Source: Pseudomonas sp. VD-NE ins (lineage in GTDB: Bacteria; Pseudomonadota; Gammaproteobacteria; Pseudomonadales; Pseudomonadaceae). Taken from it: DNA of 64,000 nt. Below, one piece after another: positions 1-8,144 of the stretch. Location: positions 1,631,001 to 1,695,000 of the forward strand of contig NZ_CP134772.1 of the NCBI RefSeq assembly GCF_031882575.1. Reading direction: 5' to 3'. The notes beneath the pieces are model-generated. The model did not search any database and was not told where the DNA came from. It worked only from the letters and a program-made list of their open reading frames with translations. The position numbers were made by a program, and so were the translations under genes. How positions within the stretch are numbered: position 1 is the first letter of the stretch; each line of letters begins with the position of its first letter.

Positions 1-537
1 CCGCGACATCCGAGCAAGCTGTTGATCGTCGGCGCCAACGACCCGATGTGGCGTGGCGGCCTCGGAGCGCATGAATCCATCTACGTAAACACGCGACTAC
101 CGCTGGTCAGCGAAAGCGGTAGCAGCGCGCTGGTACGTGAGTTGGCGCAGGTGTTCGGGCGGATCAATGACGAGCAGCGCAGCGACTGGATCAGCGAAGG
201 TTTTGCCGAGTATTACGCCATTGAACTGGTACGCCGCGCCGGCGGCATGAGTGATGAGCGTTATCAAGGTTTGCAGGCGAAACTGGCCAAGGACAGCCAG
301 AAGGTCACGACGTTGCGCGGCGAGCAGATCAGCCCGGCGCAGGTGGCGAAAGCGGTGGTGCTGTTGCAGGAACTGGATCGCGAGATTCGCTTGAAGACGC
401 GCAACAAGCGTTCGCTGGATGATGTGTTGCGTGGGGCGATGCATCTGGGGACGGTGAGTACCAAGGAGTTTGTGCAACTGGCCGAGAGTGTTCTCGGCGA
501 GTCTTCCAAAGTCCTTGATACCGCGTTGCTACAGTGA
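1..537 (+). CDS. 3' part of a zincin-like (M61/M1-type fold) protein with degenerate active site
   Basis: The frame is open from the first base of the window, so the gene starts upstream and only about 178 C-terminal codons are seen. The pair of motifs ALVRELAQVF followed about 20 residues later by WISEGFAEYYA has the layout of gluzincin metallopeptidases, where HExxH is followed by an EGxAEYY helix that gives the third zinc ligand. Here both histidines of HExxH are replaced (RELAQ), while the downstream Glu is kept. The family is therefore recognisable but a zinc-dependent hydrolase activity is unlikely. The product is probably exported, as relatives are, but the N-terminus is not visible. 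It ends just before a palindromic repeat pair. The fold call is from motif spacing only. Confidence 0.6.
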   Translation, partial: PRHPSKLLIVGANDPMWRGGLGAHESIYVNTRLPLVSESGSSALVRELAQVFGRINDEQRSDWISEGFAEYYAIELVRRAGGMSDERYQGLQAKLAKDSQKVTTLRGEQISPAQVAKAVVLLQELDREIRLKTRNKRSLDDVLRGAMHLGTVSTKEFVQLAESVLGESSKVLDTALLQ

Positions 538-540
538 CAC

Positions 541-680
541 CGCTATCGCTGGCAAGCCAGCTCCCACAGTGTTTTGGGTTGGGCACAAAATCAGTGCACA
601 ACCCATAAGCCGATTTGGGGCTGGGCAAAAATTCTGTGGTCTCCACAGAACCTGTGGGAGCTGGCTTGCCAGCGATGAGG
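541..680. repeat. REP-type inverted pair, class C (GGGAGCTGGCTTGCCAGCG)
   Basis: Two inverted copies of the palindromic unit, near 544-570 and 651-680, face each other around about 80 bases. The left copy reads CGCTGGCAAGCCAGCTCCCA and the right its reverse complement. The pair fills the space between the convergent genes ending at 537 and 707 and may act as a transcript 3' end. Confidence 0.85.
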
Positions 681-706
681 CCGTCAGCCCCACCGAAAAT
701 CTCGGA

Positions 707-1084
707 TCAAACCCCGGTTTTCGGCGATTTCACCGAATCATTGCCGGTCACGGTGGCGGTATTGGTCGCCGCCTCGGCATTGGCCTTGAGCTTGCTCAGT
801 TCTTCTCCAGCGCGCTCGATCTTCGCCCGCACGTTGTTCATGTCCTGACGACTCTTCTCGAACAGGCTCTTCACCGAACTGTGCCCGGTAATCCCGCGCG
901 CCATGGCCACGCCGCCAATTGCCACCTGAATCAAACCGAACACACCGCCACGGCGCAGGCCCTTGCCGACCATGATCACGCCACCCGCGAGCGAGCCAAT
1001 GCGCTCCCAGCCTTCGACGTTTTGCTCGGAACGGCTCTGGAACGGAGTGGATTCGATACGTTCGACACGTTTCAGTTCGGTCAT
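707..1084 (-). CDS. DUF2892 (YgaP-like transmembrane) domain protein
   Basis: A 125-residue protein. The middle (about residues 25-65) carries the glycine-rich double-hydrophobic segment (GSLAGGVIMVGKGLRRGGVF then IQVAIGGVAMARGITGH) typical of DUF2892 inner-membrane proteins. The C-terminal third is charged and helical, possibly a coiled coil (KSRQDMNNVRAKIERAGEEL). The start at 1084 is preceded by GGAGAAA at good spacing; an open frame runs 22 codons further upstream but lacks such a site. Family role is unknown; related proteins are small stress-associated membrane proteins. Neighbours give no functional clue. Confidence 0.75.
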   Translation of the reverse strand: MTELKRVERIESTPFQSRSEQNVEGWERIGSLAGGVIMVGKGLRRGGVFGLIQVAIGGVAMARGITGHSSVKSLFEKSRQDMNNVRAKIERAGEELSKLKANAEAATNTATVTGNDSVKSPKTGV

Positions 1085-1165
1085 GATCTTTCTCCAGGCA
1101 ATGAGTAATCGATAAACAAGCTGACTGCCGAAGCGGTCAGCTTGTTCCATCGGATGTGCGCCGCT

Positions 1166-1636
1166 TCAGCGGAATTTCGGCCCGGAGCGCGTGTTCAGGC
1201 CCTTGGCCATGCGGTCGTAGAGCACGACGTTGACCGTGGCGGCGAGGTTCATGCAGCCGGTGGTCGGGATGTATACGACGTCTTCGCACCAGTCGCGGAT
1301 ATCTTTATCCAGCGAGCCATCTTCGGGGCCGAAGATGTACAGGGCGCGATCCGGATGAGTGTATTCCGGCAGCGGGCGGGCGCCCTCGACCAGTTCCACG
1401 GCGACGGGCACGCAGTTGAGCGGGAGGATCTTTTTCAGATCGTCGATGCCGATCAGCGGGATGTCGTAGTGCACGCGTTTGGTGTCGGTGACGAAGTCGG
1501 CGGCGCGTTCATAACGTTTGCCGGTGTAGAACACCGATGCCACGCCATAACAGCCTGCGGCGCGCATCACCGAACCGACGTTCTCCGGTGATTTGGGGTT
1601 ATACAAACCAATGCAGCTGTACCGTTTGTCTGCCAC
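1166..1636 (-). CDS. SpoU/TrmH-type RNA 2'-O-methyltransferase
   Basis: A 156-residue SPOUT-fold enzyme. Visible family signatures are the N-terminal GLYNPKSPENVGSVMRAA (SpoU motif 1, with the conserved Asn), the middle YIFGPEDGSL (motif 2) and YIPTTGCMNLAATVNVVLYD (motif 3), which together build the trefoil-knot SAM site. It should methylate a ribose in tRNA or another structured RNA; the exact substrate cannot be read from sequence. The start chosen is GTG at 1636, giving the usual length. The frame stays open upstream to 1750 but that part lies in the palindromic repeat at 1725-1823 and is unlikely to be coding. Confidence 0.85.
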   Translation of the reverse strand: MADKRYSCIGLYNPKSPENVGSVMRAAGCYGVASVFYTGKRYERAADFVTDTKRVHYDIPLIGIDDLKKILPLNCVPVAVELVEGARPLPEYTHPDRALYIFGPEDGSLDKDIRDWCEDVVYIPTTGCMNLAATVNVVLYDRMAKGLNTRSGPKFR

Positions 1637-1724
1637 GAGCGGGGTGCCTTCGGGAAAAAGAGCGCGATTATACGGGGATTGGGAGAGGGCGGGCAGATTC
1701 GAGATCTGTGGTGTCTGCTCTGGC

Positions 1725-1823
1725 CCTATCGCTGGCAAGCCAGCTCCCACAGGGATCTCGGGTGTTCACAAAATTTGTGAGCGATCAAAATCATTGTGGG
1801 AGCTGGCTTGCCAGCGATGAGGC
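1725..1823. repeat. REP-type inverted pair, class C
   Basis: Left copy at about 1726-1752 (CGCTGGCAAGCCAGCTCCCA) and inverted right copy at about 1795-1822, separated by 42 bases. It lies upstream of the methyltransferase start and downstream of the yajD-like gene, on a common minus-strand path. Confidence 0.85.
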
Positions 1824-1841
1824 CAGTTCAGGCAATGAAGA

Positions 1842-2213
1842 TCAGTCTTCTTTCTTCATCAACCCGGCCAGCGCGGCAAACGGGTTATGCGTTGCCTTGG
1901 CGATCTTCGGCGTGCTCAGCGAGCCCTCGCTGAAATACTGCTGATCGGTATAGCGCGAGTGTTCGTTGTCGTGGCAATACAGGCACAACAGCTCCCAGTT
2001 CGAGCCGTCTTGCGGGTTGTTGTCGTGGTTGTGGTCGCGGTGGTGCACGGTCAGTTCGCTCAGGCGCTTGCCGGAAAATTCACGGGTGCAGCGGCCACAG
2101 ACGTGCGGGTACATCTTCAGGGCCTTGTCGCGGTAGCCCATTTCCTTGTCGCGCTGGTTGTCGGCGAGGATGCGATCCAGCTTCGACGTGTTGGTTGGGG
2201 TGGACGAACTCAT
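1842..2213 (-). CDS. yajD: YajD-family HNH endonuclease
   Basis: A 123-residue protein with an HNH/McrA-type zinc site: paired cysteines CGRC (residues about 39-42), the nuclease core LTVHHRDHNHDNN, and the second cysteine pair LLCLYCHDNEH. This matches the YajD family, short single-domain HNH nucleases widespread in gamma-proteobacteria; the in vivo substrate is not established. ATG at 2213 follows AAAGGTG at good spacing. The C-terminus (KATHNPFAALAGLMKKED) is the usual YajD tail. Confidence 0.88.
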   Translation of the reverse strand: MSSSTPTNTSKLDRILADNQRDKEMGYRDKALKMYPHVCGRCTREFSGKRLSELTVHHRDHNHDNNPQDGSNWELLCLYCHDNEHSRYTDQQYFSEGSLSTPKIAKATHNPFAALAGLMKKED

Positions 2214-2261
2214 GGGTTCACCTTTGTAGAAGACTAATGACGGTTATGCGCAGAGTTTAGC

Positions 2262-2948
2262 TCAGCCCTTGAGCTTCTCGGCAATCCAGATCGTGTGGCG
2301 CGTGCCCTTGTTGCCGTGGGCGAAGACCTGGACTTCTTCGGCCTTGAAACCGGCCTTCTTCAATTTGTCGGAAAACAGCCGATCGGCGCTGGCCGACCAC
2401 ACCGCCAGCACACCTTTCGGTCGCAATGCTTTGGCACAGGCATTCAGACCAGCGGCGGAGTACAGCCAGCTGTTGGCCTTCTGCGTCAGGCCTTCGGGGC
2501 CGTTGTCGACGTCGAGCATGATCGCGTCGAAACCGTTCGGCTCGCTTTGCAGGACCTTGGCCACATCTTCCTGACGGATCACCGTGCGCGGATCGAGCAG
2601 CGGCCGACCGGACTTCTCGCCGAGCGGGCCACGGTTCCACTCCACCACGCCGGGCACCAGTTCCGCGACCACCACTTCAGCGGTCTTGCCCAGATGCTTG
2701 AGCGCCGAGGCGAGGGTGAAGCCCATGCCCAGACCACCGATCAGCACCCGCGAATCCGGCCGGCCAGCGACCTTGCGACACGGAATTTCGGCCAGCGCAT
2801 CTTCGGAACCGTGCATGCGCGTGTTCATCAATTGCCCGCCGTCGCCGCCCTGGATCTTGATGACGAAGTCTTCGCCATACTCGAACAGGCACAGGGCACC
2901 GCCGCTTTCAGGGATCGGGGTGGTGTCGAGCAGAACGAAACGTTTCAT
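2262..2948 (-). CDS. Spermidine-synthase-like class I methyltransferase-fold protein
   Basis: 228 residues. A Rossmann-type nucleotide site is seen in LIGGLGMGFTLASALKHL, followed by VVVAELVPGVVEWN (acidic residue at the end of strand 2) and FDAIMLDVDNGP (strand 4), the layout of PolyA-aminopropyltransferase (SpeE-like) proteins. The N-terminal beta-hairpin domain of true SpeE is short here, so aminopropyl transfer is not assured and SAM-dependent methyl transfer is possible. ATG 2948 is preceded by GAGA at about 8 bases. Single gene, divergent from the small secreted protein at 3029. Confidence 0.72.
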   Translation of the reverse strand: MKRFVLLDTTPIPESGGALCLFEYGEDFVIKIQGGDGGQLMNTRMHGSEDALAEIPCRKVAGRPDSRVLIGGLGMGFTLASALKHLGKTAEVVVAELVPGVVEWNRGPLGEKSGRPLLDPRTVIRQEDVAKVLQSEPNGFDAIMLDVDNGPEGLTQKANSWLYSAAGLNACAKALRPKGVLAVWSASADRLFSDKLKKAGFKAEEVQVFAHGNKGTRHTIWIAEKLKG

Positions 2949-3028
2949 GGAAATCTCTACAAGGGGGAAGGCAAGCAGGCCCGTTGGGAGTAGCCTGAGC
3001 GCAGACTAGAGGCCAAACGGAGCCCTTG

Positions 3029-3313
3029 ATGAAGCGCACCATTCTAACGGTCATTGCCCTGGCCGTGCTCTCGATTACTGCAGTGCAGGCGCAACAGGCC
3101 ATTCCGATCAGCCCGGCGCCGCAACCCGGCTCGCCCGGCACAGCGACACCGACGCCGTACCCGCAGATCACGCCGATCAACATTCCCAAGTCCGGCGCCG
3201 GCAGTGGCAGTCCGCCGCTGGTGCCGATCGAAATGCCCAGTCCGCCGAGCAAGGATCAGCCGGTGCCGGGCATTGAGCCGAACGGAACCAAGGCGAAATC
3301 CCCCGGCGGTTAA
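3029..3313 (+). CDS. Small proline-rich secreted protein, unknown function
   Basis: 94 residues. A clear Sec signal peptide (MKRTILTVIALAVLSITAVQA, cleavage expected after AQA around residue 21) precedes a mature part of about 70 residues rich in Pro, Ser and Gly with no predicted globular domain. ATG 3029 is preceded by GGAG. The stop codon overlaps by three bases the stop of the convergent cNMP-binding gene. I do not recognise a family; a periplasmic or envelope-associated linker protein is a guess. Confidence 0.65.
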   Translation: MKRTILTVIALAVLSITAVQAQQAIPISPAPQPGSPGTATPTPYPQITPINIPKSGAGSGSPPLVPIEMPSPPSKDQPVPGIEPNGTKAKSPGG

Positions 3314-3783
3314 ACCTGCTGCGCGGCCAATTGGCCGTCGGCCATGCGCAGGCGTTTCGACAGGGAAACGGCAAGGGCGCGGATGATCTTCGCGGCGATC
3401 TTCGGCGCGTCGTTGAGCATTTTTTCCAGCGAGTCTTTGCCGAGGTTCAGCAGTTGGCAGTTCGTCGCTGCCACGCAGGTGGCCGAGCGGCGTTCACCAT
3501 CGAGCACGGCCATTTCGCCGAACGCCCGACCGCTGCGCAAGGTGGCCATGGTGATCACCTGACCGTCGGGCCCGGTTTTCTGCACGGCGACCTGGCCGGT
3601 GTGGAGGATGCACATGAAACTGCCGGCATCGCCCTCACGGAAAATCGCCTCGCCTTCGGCCACGGTGCTGATGCTGAAGTAGCCGGAAGCGGCCGCAAAG
3701 TCGGCCAGCTGCAATTGATCGAACAGGCCACAGTCCATCAGCCAGTCGCGGATTTCGTTGTTCAGTAAGGTCGGTTCTGACAT
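3310..3783 (-). CDS. Cyclic-nucleotide-binding (Crp-like) domain protein without HTH
   Basis: 157 residues forming one cNMP-binding beta-roll: FREGDAGSFMCILHTGQVAV, then SGRAFGEMAVLDGERRSATCVA, the phosphate-binding cassette with the conserved FGE...RSA layout. After the C-helix (LAVSLSKRLRMADG) the protein ends, so the DNA-binding helix-turn-helix of Crp/Fnr regulators is absent. It is probably a stand-alone cAMP or c-di-GMP sensor acting through protein contact. Convergent with the gene ending at 3313, with overlapping stops. Confidence 0.82.
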   Translation of the reverse strand: MSEPTLLNNEIRDWLMDCGLFDQLQLADFAAASGYFSISTVAEGEAIFREGDAGSFMCILHTGQVAVQKTGPDGQVITMATLRSGRAFGEMAVLDGERRSATCVAATNCQLLNLGKDSLEKMLNDAPKIAAKIIRALAVSLSKRLRMADGQLAAQQV

Positions 3784-3834
3784 GTCGTCACGGTCTTTTT
3801 GTTTTTACTGTTTCAGGCTTCACACGGTCTCCGT

Positions 3835-3921
3835 GTAGGAGCTGCCGAAGGCTGCGATCTTTTGATCTTGCCTTTGAAAAAATCAAAATCAAAAGATCAC
3901 AGCCTTCGGCAGCTCCTACAG
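3835..3921. repeat. REP-type inverted pair, class A (GTAGGAGCTGCCGAAGGCTG)
   Basis: Left copy GTAGGAGCTGCCGAAGGCTG followed by CGATCTTTTGATC, then an AT-rich centre, then the inverted copy ending at CTCCTACA. The transcript would form a stem of more than 30 bp. It lies between two minus-strand genes. Confidence 0.88.
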
Positions 3922-3984
3922 GGGATCTGTGGGGTATCGGCCTCTCGGGTCTGCAATTAAGACCCAAGTGACCGACGGAGTTCC

Positions 3985-6039
3985 TCAGGCCAGGCCCAAA
4001 ACCTTGAAAACAAATGCGTATTCGAGCGCTACGTCACGTAATCCCTGATAGCGCCCGCTCATCCCGCCATGCCCGGCGCCCAATTCGGTCTTGAGCAGCA
4101 GCAAATTGTCATCGGTCTTGGTCGCGCGCAATTTCGCCACCCACTTGGCCGCTTCCCAGTACTGCACTCGGCTGTCGTTGTAGCCGGCAATCACCAGCGT
4201 CGCCGGATAATCCTGCGCGCTGACGTTTTCGTACGGCGCGTAAGCCTTGATTCGCTCGTAAACCTCCGGCTCCTCGGGATTGCCCCACTCGTCGTACTCG
4301 GTGACGGTCAGCGGCAGATCCGGGTCGAGCATGGTGTTGAGCACGTCGACGAAGGGCACTTCGGCAATCGCCACGGCGAACAGATCCGGACGCTGGTTAA
4401 GCACGGCACCGATCAGCAAACCACCGGCGCTGCCACCGCTGATCGCCAGTTTTTCGGCCGTGGTGATGCCGTTGAGGATCAAGAACTCGGCGCAGGCAAT
4501 GAAGTCGCTGAAGGTGTTGTGCTTGTGTTCCTGCTTGCCGGCGCGATACCAGGCCTCGCCCAGTTCACCGCCGCCGCGCACATGGGCGATGGCGAAGGCC
4601 ATGCCGCGATCCAAGAGGCTCAGACGGGCGTGGGAGAACCACGGATCAAGGCTCGAACCGTAAGCGCCGTAACCGTAGAGATACAGCGGCACCGCTTGGC
4701 CGACCATTTCGCGCTTCATCACCAGACTGATCGGCACCTGCGTACCGTCAGGCGCGGTCGCCCACAGGCGCTGGCTGACGTAAGCGTCGGCGTCGAACGG
4801 GCCGAGCACCGGGGTTTCTTTCAAAACCGTTTGTTCGCCGCTGGCGAGGATCAGTTGGCGAACCTGCGCCGGGCGGTTCAACGCCTCGTAACGCAGGCGA
4901 ATGCGGTCGCTTTCAAACTCCAGGCTGTTTTGCACATACAGGCTGTAGGCCGCGTCCGGTAATTGCACGCGATACGGCGCCAGACCGTGTGGGTGAACTT
5001 CGATGATCGGCAGGCCACCTTCGCGCAGGCTCAGGGTCATCGCCTCGGTGTTGAGGCTGACGCCATCAAGCATGACTGTGTCGCTGTGGGGGATCAGGTT
5101 CTGCCAGTCGGCTTCGGTCGGCGCGGTGCCGGTGTCCGGCGCCTGATACAGGGCGTAGTTGATGCCGTCACGGTTGGTGCGGATAAACCATGTCCACACG
5201 CCATCGAGCAGACCGTGATCGACATCGTATTCATGATCTTCGACCCGTGGCGCCAGGCAAGTGAAGGGCTGGTGCGGCTGATTGGCATCGAGCGCCCAGA
5301 CTTCGCTGGTGGTCTTGCTGCCCAGCGACAGCAGCAATTGCTGCTCGGAGCTGGAGCGGTAGCAATGCAGGAAGAAACGCCCGTCTGCCTCGTGGAAAAC
5401 TTCTTCGGCGGCGGTGCCGTCGAGGCGATAGCGGAACAGTTTGTGCGGGCGGTGGGTGTCGTCGAGCACGCCGAAAAACAGGGTCAGGCTGTCATTGGCC
5501 CAGGTCATGCTGCCGTCGCAGTCTTCGAATTCCAGTTCGCTGACTTTGTCGTTGGCCAGTTCCTTGACGAACAACGTGTAGATCTCGTCGCCTGAGGCAT
5601 CGACGCTGTAGGCCAGCCGCTGATGATCCGGGCTGATGCTGAAGGCACCGAGCGAGAAGAATCCGCCGTTGGCCAGTTCATTCGGGTCGAGCAGCAATTG
5701 TTCGCGGCTTTCGTCGAGGTTCAGGCTGTCATCGGCCGGACGCGGGCAGCGGTAATGCCTCGCGTATTCGTCGCCCGCCGTGGTGCGCGTGTAATACAGG
5801 TACGGCCCCCACGGCGAAGGCAGGGACAGGTCGGTTTCGAGAATCCGGCCCTTGATCTCTTCGAACAGGGTTTCACGCAATTCAGCCTGATCGGCGGTTT
5901 GCGCTTCCTGGTAGGCGTTTTCGGCCTTGAGGTAATCGAGCACCGCGTCGGTGTCGCGCTCCTGCAGCCAGGCATACGGGTCGGCGCCGGCAGCCTTGTG
6001 GGCAATCGGGGCACTGATGACGTTGGCGGATTGGGGCAT
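3985..6039 (-). CDS. ptrB: Oligopeptidase B-like S9 family serine peptidase
   Basis: 684 residues, the normal size for cytosolic oligopeptidase B, which cleaves after Arg/Lys in short peptides. An N-terminal seven-bladed propeller region is followed by the alpha/beta-hydrolase domain. The catalytic Ser is Ser537 in SGGSAGG, with Asp622 in GYNDSRV and His657 in GAGHGGMSG by position. The YGAYGSS and RGGGELGEAWY segments are also family hallmarks. The start at 6039 gives MPQSANVI...; the frame extends 36 codons further, into the palindromic repeat at 6101-6194, which is not coding. It lies alone, with a repeat on each side. Confidence 0.88.
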   Translation of the reverse strand: MPQSANVISAPIAHKAAGADPYAWLQERDTDAVLDYLKAENAYQEAQTADQAELRETLFEEIKGRILETDLSLPSPWGPYLYYTRTTAGDEYARHYRCPRPADDSLNLDESREQLLLDPNELANGGFFSLGAFSISPDHQRLAYSVDASGDEIYTLFVKELANDKVSELEFEDCDGSMTWANDSLTLFFGVLDDTHRPHKLFRYRLDGTAAEEVFHEADGRFFLHCYRSSSEQQLLLSLGSKTTSEVWALDANQPHQPFTCLAPRVEDHEYDVDHGLLDGVWTWFIRTNRDGINYALYQAPDTGTAPTEADWQNLIPHSDTVMLDGVSLNTEAMTLSLREGGLPIIEVHPHGLAPYRVQLPDAAYSLYVQNSLEFESDRIRLRYEALNRPAQVRQLILASGEQTVLKETPVLGPFDADAYVSQRLWATAPDGTQVPISLVMKREMVGQAVPLYLYGYGAYGSSLDPWFSHARLSLLDRGMAFAIAHVRGGGELGEAWYRAGKQEHKHNTFSDFIACAEFLILNGITTAEKLAISGGSAGGLLIGAVLNQRPDLFAVAIAEVPFVDVLNTMLDPDLPLTVTEYDEWGNPEEPEVYERIKAYAPYENVSAQDYPATLVIAGYNDSRVQYWEAAKWVAKLRATKTDDNLLLLKTELGAGHGGMSGRYQGLRDVALEYAFVFKVLGLA

Positions 6040-6100
6040 GGATGGCTCTCGGACAAAGTTCGGAATAGGGTTTTTCGCGGATCTTGAAACCGCCGCAGCC

Positions 6101-6194
6101 CCCTGTGGGAGCGAGCTTGCTCGCGAATGCGGTGGGTCAGACAACAATGTTTCAACTGACAGTCCGTATTCGCGAGCAGGCTCGCTCCCACAGG
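6101..6194. repeat. REP-type inverted pair, class B (TGGGAGCGAGCTTGCTCGCG)
   Basis: Left copy CTGTGGGAGCGAGCTTGCTC and inverted right copy GAGCAGGCTCGCTCCCACAG around a 40-base centre, between the divergent oligopeptidase and the membrane protein at 6266. Confidence 0.88.
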
Positions 6195-6265
6195 TCGTGT
6201 GTCTATTGGGACAAGCCTGACGGACGAAAAGTCGTTACTATAAGCGCCTCTTTGCCTGCCTTGCC

Positions 6266-6763
6266 ATGGACACCATGACCGAGAACGACTATCTGATCGC
6301 CTGGGGCCTCTACGCCTTTGCCGCTGTGGGCTGCCTGTTGGTATGGATGCGCCTGACTACCTGGATGTGGCGCTGGTTGCGCGAACCGCTGCGCGTGCTG
6401 ATGGCGGTGTTGCTGTTCAGCCCGACCATCATTGATCCGGTGAAAGCCAAGGTTGCGCCGTCCATTGCCATCACTGCACTGGACCTGGCCTTCAAGGTCG
6501 GCAACAACGCCTGGCGGGCGATTTCCGATCTGTTCATGTACAGCATGATCGCTTTCGGCATCTACCTGATCTTTGTGCTGATCCGCTTCCCGATCGAGCG
6601 TGCTTCCCGTGCGCGTCGTGAACAGGCAGAAGCCGCCAAAGCCGCAGCCCGCGCCGATGACCGTGACGATGATCAACCGTTCGGCGGTGCCGGTGATGAC
6701 CGCTACGGTCGTCCACCTCTGCCGAACAATCCGCAGCGCATGCGGGTCGAGCCGCGCCTGTAA
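6266..6763 (+). CDS. Inner-membrane protein of unknown function
   Basis: 165 residues with two or three hydrophobic helices: about residues 10-28 (LIAWGLYAFAAVGCLLVWM), a weaker one at 45-53, and 92-110 (FMYSMIAFGIYLIFVLIRF). After these comes a charged Ala/Arg/Asp-rich tail of about 50 residues that should be cytoplasmic. ATG 6266 and ATG 6275 are both possible; neither has a strong ribosome site. It ends 16 bases before the amidotransferase start, and the three genes from here to 8111 are probably one transcript. I do not recognise a characterised family. Confidence 0.7.
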   Translation: MDTMTENDYLIAWGLYAFAAVGCLLVWMRLTTWMWRWLREPLRVLMAVLLFSPTIIDPVKAKVAPSIAITALDLAFKVGNNAWRAISDLFMYSMIAFGIYLIFVLIRFPIERASRARREQAEAAKAAARADDRDDDQPFGGAGDDRYGRPPLPNNPQRMRVEPRL

Positions 6764-6778
6764 CCCGAGAGTCCGCAC

Positions 6779-7555
6779 ATGTGTGAATTACTGGGCATGA
6801 GTGCCAACGTGCCGACCGATATCGTGTTCAGCTTCACCGGCCTGATGCAGCGCGGCGGTCGCACCGGCCCGCACCGCGACGGCTGGGGCATTGCCTTCTA
6901 TGAAGGCCGTGGCTTGCGCCTGTTTCAGGACCCGGCCGCGAGTTGCGAGTCGGAAGTCGCCAATCTGGTACAGCGCTATCCGATCAAAAGCGAAGTGGTC
7001 ATCGGCCACATCCGCCAGGCCAACGTCGGTAAAGTCTGCCTGTCCAACACCCATCCGTTCGCCCGCGAACTCTGGGGGCGCAACTGGTGCTTCGCGCACA
7101 ACGGCCAGCTCGCCGATTTCACCCCGATCAAAAGTTTCTACCGCCCGGTCGGCGATACCGACAGTGAAGCGGCGTTCTGCGATTTGCTCAACCGCGTGCG
7201 TGCAGCATTCCCGGAGCCGGTCGATATAGAAGAACTGCTGCCGGATCTGGTCGCCGCGTGCGCCGAATACCGCAGCAAAGGCGTGTTCAACTGCCTGCTC
7301 AGCGACGGCGACTGGCTGTTCTGCTATTGCTCGACCAAACTCGCACAGATCACCCGACGCGCACCGTTCGGCCCGGCACGCTTGAAGGATGTCGACGTGA
7401 TCGTCGATTTCCAGGCGGAAACCACGCCCAACGACGTGGTCACGGTGATCGCCACCGAGCCTTTGACCGAAAACGAAACCTGGACCCGCTACGAACCGGG
7501 CCAATGGAGCCTGTGGCGACGCGGCGAATGCGTAAGCCAAGGCAAGACCGAATAA
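6779..7555 (+). CDS. Class II glutamine amidotransferase (YafJ-like)
   Basis: 258 residues. Cys2 right after the initiator Met (MCELLGMS) is the N-terminal nucleophile of Ntn-type glutaminase domains once Met1 is removed. Further family features are [31 protein letters not shown] and FAHNGQL, which line the glutamine pocket. No synthase domain follows, as in YafJ, whose acceptor substrate is not known. It sits tightly between the membrane protein ending at 6763 and the DUF2937 gene at 7569. Confidence 0.88.
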   Translation: MCELLGMSANVPTDIVFSFTGLMQRGGRTGPHRDGWGIAFYEGRGLRLFQDPAASCESEVANLVQRYPIKSEVVIGHIRQANVGKVCLSNTHPFARELWGRNWCFAHNGQLADFTPIKSFYRPVGDTDSEAAFCDLLNRVRAAFPEPVDIEELLPDLVAACAEYRSKGVFNCLLSDGDWLFCYCSTKLAQITRRAPFGPARLKDVDVIVDFQAETTPNDVVTVIATEPLTENETWTRYEPGQWSLWRRGECVSQGKTE

Positions 7556-7568
7556 AGGATTGCACCCC

Positions 7569-8111
7569 ATGTTGCTCAGTTATGTACGGCTGGTGTTGTT
7601 TGCGGCGGGCCTGTTGATCGGTGTCCAGGTGCCGGGGTTCATCAACGATTACGCCAAACGTGTCGAGGCGCACCTGATCGAGGCGCAGACCGGTTTGCGT
7701 GGCTTTCAAGGTACTGCCGAGCAGTTCTTCAAGGGCGATATGCAGGCGCTGGTCGCGCATTACCGCGCCAGTGAAGATCCGATCTTCCGCAGCGACGCCG
7801 ACAGTCTGAACACCTTGCTCACGCGTCAGGTGGCGTTGGACAAGCAGTTCCAGGCGATGCAAGGGCCGTGGTACATCCGCTTCCTGCAAGTGGTGCTGGC
7901 CGCCGATCCGGATATCCGCAAGGAAACCTGGAACGGTTACAGCTATCAGATCCTGCTGACCCCCGAAGCGATGATCTGGGGCATGAGCGGCGCGTTGCTG
8001 CTGTCGTTTGGCATTGAATGTCTGTTCCGTTTGATCGACTGGGTTGTTCTCGGTGGTCGACGCCTGCGCCAGAGCCGACCGATCGAAGACCGCGACGTGC
8101 GCGGCCTCTGA
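7569..8111 (+). CDS. DUF2937 family membrane protein
   Basis: 180 residues. An N-terminal hydrophobic helix (LLSYVRLVLFAAGLLIGVQV) and a C-terminal pair (AMIWGMSGALLLSFGIECLF and LIDWVVLGG) flank a helical periplasmic or cytoplasmic domain, the usual DUF2937 arrangement. The start is ATG 7569 with AAAGGA 10 bases upstream; a TTG at 7560 in the same frame is less likely. It probably belongs to the same transcript as the amidotransferase, which ends 13 bases upstream. Function unknown. Confidence 0.8.
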   Translation: MLLSYVRLVLFAAGLLIGVQVPGFINDYAKRVEAHLIEAQTGLRGFQGTAEQFFKGDMQALVAHYRASEDPIFRSDADSLNTLLTRQVALDKQFQAMQGPWYIRFLQVVLAADPDIRKETWNGYSYQILLTPEAMIWGMSGALLLSFGIECLFRLIDWVVLGGRRLRQSRPIEDRDVRGL

Positions 8112-8144
8112 TGATCGCTCCCACGCTCTGCGTGGGAATGATCA
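8112..8144. repeat. REP-type palindrome, class D (CCCACGC-GCGTGGG)
   Basis: Arms TGATCGCTCCCACGC (8112-8126) and GCGTGGGAATGATCA (8130-8144) around a three-base loop, with one mispair. It lies between convergent genes ending at 8111 and 8142 and probably acts as a bidirectional 3' end, although there is no T run. Confidence 0.8.

Noticed and set aside
6040..6147. N-terminal extension of oligopeptidase B
   Set aside because: It translates the palindromic repeat at 6101-6194 and exceeds the family length.
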